Assembly (NCBI GenBank): GCA_030562195.1 | Contig: CM060202.1 | Location: 5,394,001-5,458,000, forward strand | DNA: 64,000 nt | DNA from: Nipponacmea schrenckii | Lineage: Eukaryota; Mollusca; Gastropoda; Lottiidae | Direction: 5' to 3' | Shown: piece by piece, positions 35,501 through 45,279 of the stretch | How the letters are laid out: each line of letters begins with the position of its first letter | How positions within the stretch are numbered: position 1 is the stretch's first letter | Program-made: the position numbers and the translations under genes | Notes under the pieces: generated by a model | Told to the model about the DNA's origin: nothing | The model's input: only the letters and a program-made list of their open reading frames with translations | Databases searched by the model: none

Positions 35501-38491
35501 ACAATGATTTTCTCAGTGGATTTTAAAAGTTAATGCAAGAAATTCCAGGATTCATCAAAATCTGATATCATTTTAAATTTGTTTGTAGATGAAGCTGTGT
35601 ATGATTCTCCTGAAACTGGTATTCGGTTATATTGTGATTCCAAGATAAATTGTAATAAAGCAAAAAACAACTTAATCAAGTACCTGAAATCAACTTATTT
35701 ATATAGTGATAGTGTCAAAGATATTACCATTTTACACCTCAAAAAACAAACACTTAAAGAAATTCAAGCTCAAGTTGAAAGATTGAATGTTTCAATTACC
35801 TTACCAGACATTAAAGCAAAAGGTTGGTATTATGGAATTTCATACACCCACATAAAAATGTGGTGCATTTATTGCCGTCATGGCCTCCGTCGGTCCAAAA
35901 TTGCTTGTAAACACTCTAGAAGGCACAATTCTCGACATATTTGTACATCACTTATTGTCACTCTAATAAAAATCAGTGAGATTGAAAAATATTTGGTATG
36001 AGTTATTGCCCTTGTTCTTGAAAATGCATCCAAGTTTAGCTTGTAATCATTCCAGAAAGCACAATTCTTGACAGATTTTCATGAAACTTGGCATGAGTAA
36101 TTTTGATCACCCAAGAATAAACTATATTAAATATCAGATAAATCGAAAAGTATTTAGTATCAGTTATTGCCCTTGTTATTGAAAACTTGTTCAGTGTTTA
36201 ACTCGTAATGCTGTAATTTGGCATAATTTGGGGGGGATTTTGATGAAACTTGAAATAGTTTAATAAATAAACTTTATAGAAAATAAGAAATATCGCAAAA
36301 TATTAAATATGAATACTACTTCTTTAAAAAGCGTTTGATATTTGGCTCATAATCATTCTACAAGGCCCAAATTTGACAAAACTTGCTGAAAAATGTTTGT
36401 TATCACCCAAGGATGAACTTTATTAAAAATCAAAAATGTCCAAAAATATTTAATGAATTATTACTTTAAGGTACAATTCTTGACAGATTTTAATGAATCA
36501 ACTAAGAAAATAAGTGTATTACTGAAGGTTGAATATTTTATCCGGGTAATTGTTACTGTAACAGCAAGGCTGGATATTGGTTGACTGGCAACTGAAAACA
36601 CCCCTAATTTTACAAATGAGCTCTTCCAATTATACATATACAGTGTCATATCAATAGAGAGTATGCATGTGTGGAAGAGTTCAATATAAAGTTGAGGTAT
36701 GTCATGTAGATGACTGGTACACTATATCCAGCCTTGCGTACTGTTAATTTTTTTTTTCAAATTCAATGCTGCTAAATGGCGTATGTTACCTTGCCAGGCT
36801 AGCTATCTTCTCTCTGTTTTGTTTATTCACCAATATATAGTAGTATATGATGGTTTTTATATCAATTTTAATTAAATTCAGTTTAAATGTCCACATTTGC
36901 TTGTGAACACACTAGACACTATAGCAGTGATTTTATTTTGAGAGAACTTTGTTTTGCTTGTACATGCTTACGGAACTTGGTAATTTTTCATCAGATTAAG
37001 CAATGAAACAGGCTACAGTTTTTTAGTGGTAGTGGTTTTTTAGTGGTTATTGCTATTTATTTGAAGATTAAGAAGAATATTTTCAGCATACATTTACCTT
37101 ATAAACTGATGAGATTTACACTTCATGAGAAAATTTTACTTATAGATGTTATTCAATGAGAAAGACATGAAACTTGCTGCAAGATGGATGTATGTCTTGG
37201 TGACTGTCTTGTTAGTCAGTCAGAAATATATTTACTGTTTGTAGTAGAATTCCTCTTTATGATTGATTTTTGTTTATGTTTAGATATTGAAAGAAAACAT
37301 GTTCCAGAAATAAAGCTGCAAGGAGAAATACAACATGTCAAAGATGCAAAAGTTAAAATTCAAGAAATGTTACTGAAAGAAATCAATAAATATCATGCTT
37401 TTAATGATAAGAGCTCAGAAGATTCCAGACCAAAAAGAGGAACTTTAGAGCATCTTCATTATATGGTTTCAAATGCAGAACACAGCCCTCCAGCTTACTG
37501 GAAAAAATCTAAATCCTTCAAAACAAAAGTGAAGGGCGTTTTTTTCGATAAGAATATTTTAGAACCTATAAGTTCATCTAGTCCTTTATATACATGTATC
37601 GAAGATTTAGTTCGGAACACCTGGCGTGCAGACAGATGTGGGCAAGGTCAAGATGCTATTAATTTGCATCACAAAAACATAAAAGTCACAAAAATAGAAC
37701 GTGTAGAAAATACAGATTTGTATTTTAAATATGCTGCTAGAAGACGTGAACTATTTTCAAAAGCTCTTAAAATGAAAACATCATTCACTAACATAGGTAA
37801 TATACCAAATAGCCGTGGACCAATGTTGACAACGAAGCTAGCAGGAAAAGAACTGAAAGAAGACATTTTTCCTGAAGTAAACGAACATTATGCTTTTCAT
37901 GGTACTTCGAAAGCTGAAGGTATAGCTGAGCACGGTTTGGACCATCGTAGATCTGGAGAAAAAAATCTACTCGGATCAGCTGTTTATATGTCAGAAAGTT
38001 CTACTAAAGCAGATCAGTATGCAGGTAAGATGGTTCAGTTAGCTAAGGTCCTTGAATCTGAACTTCCTTAAAACTCAGATGTAGCCTTGAAATCCTCCAT
38101 CCACCATTCTCTAAACTTGGTGGTAGTAACATTTTAACAAATTCTCTTTCAAAAGTCATTATTCTGGAAATTAAATAATTAATGTAGATTTTGATGTATT
38201 AAAAAGTTGGTTTTTTTTTCAGATTCCAAACAGGCACGTACACCAGGACCCAAGAAGATGATTCTGGGCAGGATATTGCTTGGAAATACGTACTTATGTC
38301 TCGGTAAAAGTCCACCAAAATATAAGAAGCCCCCTTGTTCTGATTTGCAACATTTAGATCAATATTGTGAAAAAGATCATGACTTTTTTGATTCAGTCAT
38401 GGCTGATGGACATTGGTTATTTCGTGAGTTTGCTTTATATGATAACACTTCTGTTTATCCAGAATATATTATTACATATGACAGAATTTAA
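26562..38491 (+). CDS. Macrodomain-containing PARP (PARP14/PARP10-like ADP-ribosyltransferase), 15 exons
   Basis: This enzyme is expected to transfer ADP-ribose from NAD+ to proteins. Exons: 26562-26597, 27260-27401, 27611-27832, 29622-29925, 30476-31177, 31349-31518, 32130-32259, 32399-32543, 32994-33092, 33252-33431, 33827-34000, 34587-34761, 35589-35822, 37284-38024, 38223-38491. Joined they encode 1240 aa. RRM-like folds fill about residues 12-160 (GLIFTNLSSDVTIDKIQKYL). A Ser/Asp/Glu-rich linker covers about 170-220 and KH-like segments about 235-560. One macrodomain spans about 590-795 (TVTVKKGDITREKADVLVNV, FPALGVGRLYKFP); its usual GGG loop is replaced (NLNLKSTAVG). The PARP domain is about 965-1240: HYAFHGTS, SAVYMSESSTKADQY and LFREFALYDNTSVYPEY supply H, Y and E. 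The H-Y-E triad differs from mammalian PARP14 (third residue Leu). The first exon has only 12 codons, and its start sits in a duplicated SIDT fragment. Confidence 0.92.
28162..29368 (+). mobile_element. 1.2-kb repeat with short terminal inverted repeats, in PARP intron 3
   Basis: It starts TATACGCCCACATGAAAT and ends GTGGGCGTATA, so the first and last 11 bp (28162-28172, 29358-29368) are perfect inverted copies. Near the left end are (CCGT)n-like CCGTCCGTCGG runs. The body is built of about seven degenerate blocks of roughly 110 bp containing CTTGTAAACACTCTA, GATGAAACTTGG and AGTTATTGCCCTTGTT. No open frame. Related copies occur at 35845-36800, 51350-51735 and 58245-58945. Confidence 0.8.
31735..31940 (+). 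repeat. Two tandem copies of a ~94-bp unit
   Basis: GTAACTAATTTTGATAAAAT at 31743 is repeated at 31837, each followed by AAGATCAAGTATGAACTAGA and CATTACCGCAGGCT. The phrases recall the body blocks of the 28162-29368 element, so this may be a degraded relative. Confidence 0.65.
32764..32918. mobile_element. ~155-bp MITE in PARP intron
   Basis: The left end GGAGCCTGTTTCACGAAA and right end TTTTGTGAAACAGGTCCC are near-perfect inverted repeats. Complementarity continues inward (AACTTAACTTAGGAT against AATCTTGATTG-type sequence). The short size, high self-complementarity and lack of an open frame fit a miniature inverted-repeat element. Confidence 0.65.
33443..33705. repeat. 18-bp minisatellite in PARP intron
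   Basis: About 14 copies of TTTTCTAAGAACATATAG start about a dozen bases after the donor at 33432. The minus strand reads as an artificial MFLENY repeat because 18 is a multiple of three. It is not a gene. Confidence 0.85.
34795..35225. repeat. ~26-bp minisatellite in PARP intron
   Basis: Repeated GTATCATCTGTTTGTGATGAAAC units, with an approximately doubled higher-order pattern (AGACTGTATC and TTAAACTTTGTATTATC variants recur). The array begins about 35 bp after the donor at 34762. Confidence 0.8.
35845..36800 (+). mobile_element. Second copy of the CGCCCACAT-type repeat, in a PARP intron
   Basis: It begins ACACCCACATAAAAATGTGG only about 22 bp after the donor of the exon ending at 35822. 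It ends near GGCGTATGTTACCTTGCCAGG, matching the right flank of the 28162-29368 copy. Body blocks (CTTGTAAACACTCTAGAA, GTTATTGCCCTTGTT, CATGAAACTTGGCATGAG) are shared. It is degraded and non-coding. Confidence 0.75.
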
Positions 38492-40921
38492 CAGTCTTTA
38501 TCATAAAAAGCTCCTTTCCTTGTGTAGAAATTCTGGATATTGCCAATCATGCCACTAATCGTGATACAAGGTTCACGATAGGATATGTATAGCGATATTG
38601 GGTAATAGATAAAAAGTGAAACTTTTTCTCCGAGGTCTCTTACCTATAATTTTAACACTTATATTTTGTTGTAACAAAATGTTTTTATTTATTTAACTAG
38701 TTTACTGAGGTATTTCACTTATAAAGTGTTAACTTAAAAATAATTAAACCTGATTGTCTACTAGATTAGATGTCAAATGTTTTGTTTGAAAACAATGGAT
38801 TTAAGAGAAGTCCACATAAGGAATTTATGATGAAAAAGGCTTGCATTCACCGTCTAGTTAATTAAATATTACTCATCTTTTTTGGAATGCCATGTATTGT
38901 CAAATATCGATACACGACCCCACGATACGATAAAGCGTATTATGGCATGACATATCGCAATGCATCAATTCAGCACTAGTTGACATGCATCGAAGATGTA
39001 AATTCTTTGGATATTAAATTGTGGCACATTGAGCATGTAATGAGAAAGAGAAGTATTATTGGCCTGTTTAACAGCCTGTTAATATTATTATATCACCAAT
39101 CATTTATGTTTAAATATCCTTTAAAATTAGCACATTATCTATAATTACCTTATATTGTCATATCTCATTTGGAGTTGCTCAGTTAATGTATCAGAATTAC
39201 ATGTTTAATTAGTTTGTCATTAGAGCAACTCTTACTAGTATATAAGTGATTTTAAAAGACACAGATAACATTCAAACATTTGTGTTGTATCTCATCATCC
39301 AGTACTGAATATATTGTACTTACCAATAATTCAATATAATTGTTAATAGAAAATATCTTGTATATTTAATGTTCATTCTAACTTGTGTTTTAAATAACGT
39401 AAAGAAAACAAATACTAACAAACGAAGAAATGTCAGCCATCCAAGAACATATAGTTTATGATCTCATTGGTGATATATTCAATCAAATTAGAAGGAATTT
39501 GACCAGGATAACAGCAGATTTACAGTTTAGGATTCTTTCTATCTGGTCCTTGACCAAACCATTTTGCATTGATCTTTCCTGTTTTATCCATTCTCTTTTA
39601 TAAATGAGTAGACTGGAATTATGAGTGAAGTGTTTTGTTATGTTTTCAATGTATTTTATATGTTATCAATGTATTTGTTATGTTATCAATGTATTTGTTA
39701 TGTTATCAATGTATTTGTTATTTTGGGGTTGTAGAAGGTTTTTTAATTTTGTGTATAATCATGCATCTATATGCATCATTGTGTTTGGTATTTTTTGTCA
39801 ACTCCACTAAATAAAAGTGTCTTGTAATATCACTGTTGTAAAAGCTGCCAATAATTTCCAAGAGCTGTCAAGGTGGTAGGCTACTATCTCCTTTGGCTTT
39901 TGAGTTTTTATATGTTCACATGAAATGTGTCAAAGCAAATATTGGCTTCAACCAACCAAGTCCATCCTTCAGTGCGTTTACAATTGCCTGTATCATTCCT
40001 GAAAGGTTGAATATTTCATACTGGTAATTATCACTGTAATCTACTAAATTCACTTCATTATACAATGTAATTAATATATAGTGATTAAAATCTATTGTAA
40101 ATTTAAGAGGGTTTTTTATGATTACACATAAGTATGATAGATCAATCCAGTTATCCTACAATATTTCTGATGGTAACATTCAACAGTTGTCAGTTTGTTC
40201 CCAAAAATCTTGTCCACTGCCTTTAAGCTATGTTCTTAAACATATAGGCACAGTTGTCTACATATTTGTAGTTATTGTTATTGTGAGGCATGCAAACAGG
40301 AAATAAAGGATTCTCTTGCCCTGGGTTAAGTTTTGTTATTTTATGTGGTTGATTTGAGTCTTAATTGAATACCGGTATATAAAATTAATCTTCAGTAGTA
40401 TTAAAAATACATCCAAATTGCATAATTCATTTCCAATACAGAAACTAGAAATTTTACTTTCAATGTCTATGTCTTTTCTCAAACAGTCTCAAGAAATGAC
40501 AAGTCATCATTTTTAAATTTGGATCTTGGATAATCTGCACACAGGCCTAAATATACAGCTGTTAATGATTAGCTTAGCTAAATTTCATATTATAGACTCT
40601 AAGGTAGGATTGTTCAATCAATGGTGAATCTGTCCCTTTAAATATGGACCCCATGTACTTATGATGAGAATTTTTGTCTGAAAACAAATTTAGAATTGTA
40701 TGCCCATAATTTTGTATTTCCAATTGTTGTTCTCAAGGAGAAAAAGAATTCATTAAGAAACTTCTGACTAGAAAAAGTCCTAAAAATGTTCCCTCTACTT
40801 GTAGGGTGTTTTAATCAAGGGAAATTTAAAGACTACGATAATTTTACTAATACTTTTAATTTCAAATATTTTATCTCTAATACAATTTCTACAGCCTTTC
40901 ATTTAAAGATGATAAATACAC
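38492..40921. other. PARP 3' UTR and intergenic region with repeat remnants
   Basis: No gene seen. It holds a second copy of the GGTCCTTG-C-AAACCA repeat (39530-39625) and a 20-bp tandem repeat (TTATGTTATCAATGTATTTG, about 39640-39722). A heavily deleted CCCACAT-type remnant (39905-40030) joins a left end directly to GGTTGAATATTTCAT right-end sequence. Confidence 0.55.
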
Positions 40922-41329
40922 CTATCGATAAGGCATCCATGGTAGTATAATATCCTTAAATTTCCTGGGCTCTGAAAATAACAAATATAACAATGTTACG
41001 AGCGAGCAAAAAATAACATCTAGAATTATCAAGAAATTGTGTATCACATAGAAACAATGCCTAATGCAACATTTTATTGAATAATCTATTACGCTATCTT
41101 GTGCTGACAGCATAATTAAACGTATCGCTAACATGCTAGTAGGTAGATTCTCAATCATCTCCGAAGAAATGCATATATACAAACAAATAACATTATATCA
41201 AAATCTCATACTGTACTTAATAATAATAATAATAAACTCTTTATTTTACATGGGTCAGAATTAGGCCCAATACACAAGGACATGGTCCTGTCTCACATTC
41301 AGCCCATGGGGCAATACATTATGAAAAAA

Positions 41330-41362
<33 letters not shown>

Positions 41363-43204
41363 AATTGAAAATACATAATATCTCAATATACAATTCGTCT
41401 AAAATACTAAAAATACACAAGTACATGTGTATCAAATGGACAGATCTATGTTCCGGCGATCAAGTTCATGACCACAAAATAAATATAGAATACTCCAAGT
41501 ACAATTTGTTTAAAAATACACAAGTACATTTGCATGAAGCCTCCTGGCTTATTCAACTTACCTTGTTCTACAAACTGTTCAGGATGTAACTTTATATATT
41601 CTTCTACAGTCAACATTTTCTTTTTATATTTCTTACAAAGCTGCCTTTCCACAAATATTGTAGATGTATACCCTATAGTGGCACCTATAACTAACTTAGC
41701 AATAACTGAAATAAACAAAAAGGAACTTTTTAATGTACATAGACCTACCAGTTAGTAAGAAGTTTTTAAAGATACACCTACTCAGAAAATATGGATTCAG
41801 AACTAGGAAAAGACAACTCTGACCTATTTTTGAAATGTTTGATGGATTTATTGGATTATAGAGGGATTATGTTATATTATGATGGAACACATCTCTAATT
41901 CAATAAACCTTAAATGACCAAGCTGATTTTATAATCAAGATAGCATTCCTTGAAGTTCCTTAGAGGCAGGCTTACCAGTAATACTAGGCTTCTACTGAAA
42001 TCCAAATCATCTGCCTCTGATAGCTAATTTTACAGTAAAAACTAGACCTAAGACAGAAGCTGGGAAAGAGGGGACAGACGTTTCAGTTTATGACTGCCCT
42101 ACCTAGGCAGCCTACAGTACATGTAAACTCTACGCTTCCTAGCCGTTTGCAGTATCACTTTTCAAACATAGAAATTAGAAGTATGTTTTAGAGGACCATA
42201 GAGTTTCATTAGGCCTATTATGTTATGGAAAAGATTACATGTAAAACGCTATATTTTCATTTCTACTACTGGTATATCATTCCTTTCAATATGAATAAAC
42301 CAGTTTATTTTTTATATAATGTATATTAAAAGAGTTTAGGAAATTTCCTCTTTAGAAAATACTTGTTTCGCTCCGACATGTTTCTACAGTGTTCAGAACA
42401 TCGATTGCCAATCAAGCAATCTCATATATCTCATTACCTGCAAATCTTGCAACAAACAATATACCGGTACGCGTACAGGAGAAACAAAAGTCTCACTATG
42501 AGAATTACTGAACATCTAGAGGATATCAGATTACGTCAGGAAACATTTTAATTTACGTGGTCACTCACACAAAGATTTTAGTGTGCAAGTCTTATCCTTA
42601 ATACCAAGGAATCCTGATATGGGAATGACTACAGACCACAGACACACTTTGGAATCGGACCGGATCCATCAACTTAAGTCCATGGCACCGAAGGGCATCA
42701 ATGAATTTTATAAGTAGGGTCTCATCACTGGCCAATGTCTCTTTGATATGATGTAGTTATACAATGTGGCAATCAAAGACTTGTGGCAAATTCAAATAAC
42801 TGATCATATGATATAAAACAGTGAAATTGTATTAATTATTTAACTGGGCTAAAAGTAGGCTATCTTAAAATATAAGAATAAAACATCAGTCTCATTAGCA
42901 TATTTTGTCTGTGAAACGCAAAAGATCATAAATATCCAATGATAATAAGACCAACGTTTAATTCTTACATAGACTATTCCAATAAAACTATTATTAAGTT
43001 AAAACTAAAAGAGAAAGACGTACTCTTAGGGATAAAGTTTTTTCCGGCTGGTTGCTCCTTATACAAATCAGTAAAGACTGCAGCGTAAGCTACTGCCAAA
43101 CCACTAGCTGGTGCTAAAATTCTGGGTCTTTTTTTAGCAGTTTTATCGTATAGATCATAAGTGAGGTCTCTCTGACTGTCACTTTCTTTATCAAACTCTG
43201 CCAT
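40922..43204 (-). CDS. NDUFC2: NADH dehydrogenase [ubiquinone] 1 subunit C2 (complex I B14.5b)
   Basis: This is a small membrane-arm subunit of mitochondrial complex I. Minus-strand exons 43204-43024, 41705-41562 and 40971-40922 (stop TAG) join in phase to 124 aa, close to the human length of 119. Residues 1-60 hold MAEFDKESDSQRDLT and a first hydrophobic stretch (PASGLAVAYAAVFTDLY). A second hydrophobic helix follows (IIAKLVIGATIGYTSTIFV). The C-terminus EEYIKLHPEQFVEQEPRKFKDIILPWMPYR matches the conserved YMKLHPEDF...HPIR end of NDUFC2. The call rests mainly on that C-terminal motif, the size and the two-helix layout. Intron 1 (41706-43023) contains a decayed GIY-YIG element fragment; intron 2 contains a poly-A-bearing repeat. 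Confidence 0.85.
41218..41350 (-). mobile_element. 3' end of a short retroelement with (TTA)n tail
   Basis: On the minus strand the sequence runs from a 25-base T tract through GCCCCATGGGCTGAATGTGA to AAATAAAGAGTTTATTATT and a (TTA)n tail. A simple-repeat 3' tail suggests a LINE-mobilised element end. It lies in NDUFC2 intron 2. Confidence 0.5.
42360..42720 (+). pseudogene. Decayed GIY-YIG endonuclease fragment, Penelope-like element
   Basis: Read across frames, it shows IYLITCKSCNKQYTG, TGET, LTMRITEHLEDIRLRQ, a histidine-rich GHSHKDFS and a downstream P-K-G-I-N motif. These are the order and spacing of a GIY-YIG nuclease module from Penelope-like retroelements. Frame changes and stops (for example TGA just after GETKVSL in one frame) show it is dead. 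It lies in NDUFC2 intron 1 on the opposite strand. Confidence 0.65.
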
Positions 43205-43267
43205 TTTTCAATTAATTTCAACGATTCATAACTGTTCAGTTGTCCTTGAATCAGTCAATTTGTGAAA

Positions 43268-43276
43268 ACCGGAAGT
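43268..43276 (-). promoter_or_regulatory. ETS-type site upstream of NDUFC2
   Basis: ACCGGAAGT, the consensus for ETS/GABP-type factors, lies about 64 bp before the NDUFC2 start codon. Such sites are typical of nuclear genes for respiratory-chain subunits. Position and motif are seen; binding is inferred. Confidence 0.5.
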
Positions 43277-43379
43277 TACAACATCGTCCGTTGTCCAAAT
43301 CGGACATTTTTAAAGGGAGGTAATTTCAAGGAGGTAAAAAAAAAAGGGGGCTGCAGATTCAGGACTTAGTCCGCTAATT

Positions 43380-43560
43380 CATTTGCCATCTATTTCCATG
43401 TTAAATCACAAAATTCAACCTTCTAGAACTTTTTCCAGAAATCTCGTTGAAAACTTTCTTATATGCCACATGAAAGCCAGGCCAATACTTGGTTTCTGTA
43501 CAAAAATCCAATATAGCATGACCATGAAAATTTTGAACTAAACAAAATGAAAGTAAACCA
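43380..43560 (+). repeat. Dispersed direct repeat, left copy
   Basis: Blocks such as GTTAAATCAC-AAATTCAA, AACTCGTTGAAA-like CTCGTTGAAAAC and CATGACCATGAAAAT match 49230-49440 in the same orientation and order, about 5.85 kb away. The two copies bracket the Penelope-like remnant and the Harbinger element. Confidence 0.65.
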
Positions 43561-44489
43561 CTACATTTTATCAACATCCGCTTGACTGTCACTGCACACA
43601 AAACCACTATTTTTAGAAATAACCTTCCGCCAATTAAATTTCTCATTATCTTAGAAATTCTGAAAGAAAATGCAACTTCAGACATCAAATTTCAAATCTA
43701 GACCAAAAATTAGTCCAAAATGGGCATGCAAACACCCCCAAAGGAAGGGAGAAAGAGGATTTCTAAAAATAGAACGGACTCACAATCATTAGCATAAAAT
43801 GTTTTAGTGGTCCGAGTCCATAAAAGCATGGACTGCGGACTGCAGTACGACTGCTCACAAAACATGAGTTATAAATAGAACTATGTACGGTGTTTTCAAT
43901 TAATGGGATATGGTCAAAATGGTCCCATGAATATTATAACATATAGCTTATATGCTGATCAAAGAAAGACTTGGCTTCTTAATTATATATTTAAATTTCT
44001 TATAAATTGATCAGTTATTCTTAGACTTTTGGGGGCTTCCGGCTTCAATATCTAGATCATATCATTCTTGAAATATCTTCAACCGTATCAGAAGGCTAAT
44101 ATTGCTTGTGCTATTACCAGGAAATTAGTAGCTAGTGAAGCCGATCTTGCTTATATCGTCAAAGCTGCAGTGCTCCATATGGAAACTTTTCAGTCAATTT
44201 GGAATCTTCAGTGGAAAGGTAATATTTTACTGCCATATTTTAGTGCTAAGTAGAGGCGTGTTTTCAAGGCACCTAAGAAACTGAGGATGTGACTCGCATG
44301 AGACTCTGGAATTTATTGGACATATAAGATTTTAATCACTAGATGTGAAAGTTTGTGAAAAAGTGTTAGATGCTAGTTAAGGGTTTTATAAGAGATGCTC
44401 TCCTATAGAAGCACTGGCCTAGGTCACAAGTAGAGACAATGCTACGAATTTCAGTAATTTACAATATTAAGCCATTACATAAAAATACA

Positions 44490-44985
44490 AAGCGATTACT
44501 TCAGGGAGATAATGAAAGAGGATCTAATCTACCATGTACAAGGATATTACTCAGATTTTTATTCCTTTTGTAAGCAGTCACCGAATGTTTGGTATAGATA
44601 TTAGGGAATTCAGCTTGGAGTTCTTTATAAAAACGTTTCACAATCACAGAGGCATTTTTAGCTGTAGAATTGTAGGTGGCGACAAAAGGTATAATCTGGT
44701 TGTCATGCTGAATATTTAGACCGTGATGTACAACTGTTTGTAATTGGTCTATCCAGAAACTCCCCCTTTGTAGTCGTTTCGTTTTAGGTTTGATTGTTGT
44801 AGAGTCTGGTATCTTTTCTATGGGCATAACTAGAAGATCTTCAATGGAATGATTGGCTGAATTGAAATGGTTCTTTTATGGAGAATGTCAAAGCGATGAC
44901 CGCTTAAACGAGTACACAACGCGTTTTGTGTTTCGCCAAAATATTGTACGTCACATTTTTTACAGGAAATTAGGTAAATTATGTT
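44490..44985 (-). pseudogene. Penelope-like element fragment with GIY-YIG module
   Basis: On the minus strand from about 44985: [20 protein letters not shown] then RLSGHRFDI (GIY-YIG). After a stop and frame change, an open 108-codon stretch (44827-44501) carries FWIDQLQTVVHHGLNIQ, IPFVATYNSTAKNAS and a K-R-N-K-N-L-S-N-I-L motif. This order fits the C-terminal part of some Penelope-like polyproteins. The reverse transcriptase part is not seen. The sequence stops abruptly at the Harbinger end (45013). Confidence 0.65.
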
Positions 44986-45279
44986 TTTATCGATGCAAGA
45001 GAGAACTTCGCGGGCCTCCCACGATCAAGAAATGTTGTCAAGTTTATTGAGCAAGATCTTGTCGGGCAACTCCCACGGCCTCAAGAAATTTCATGACAAG
45101 ACGCCAGCAAGTTTTTGGCAAGTATTGCCCAAGTTTCTTGACCAGAAAACTTGGGCAATTTCTTGCCGAAATCTTGCGACGCGATTCACATGATCAAGAG
45201 TATTTTCTATTGACTCAATATTTTTTTCGTACACCATCAAGTTGACAAGTTTTCATTCACAATCCTACTTGTCGCTGAG

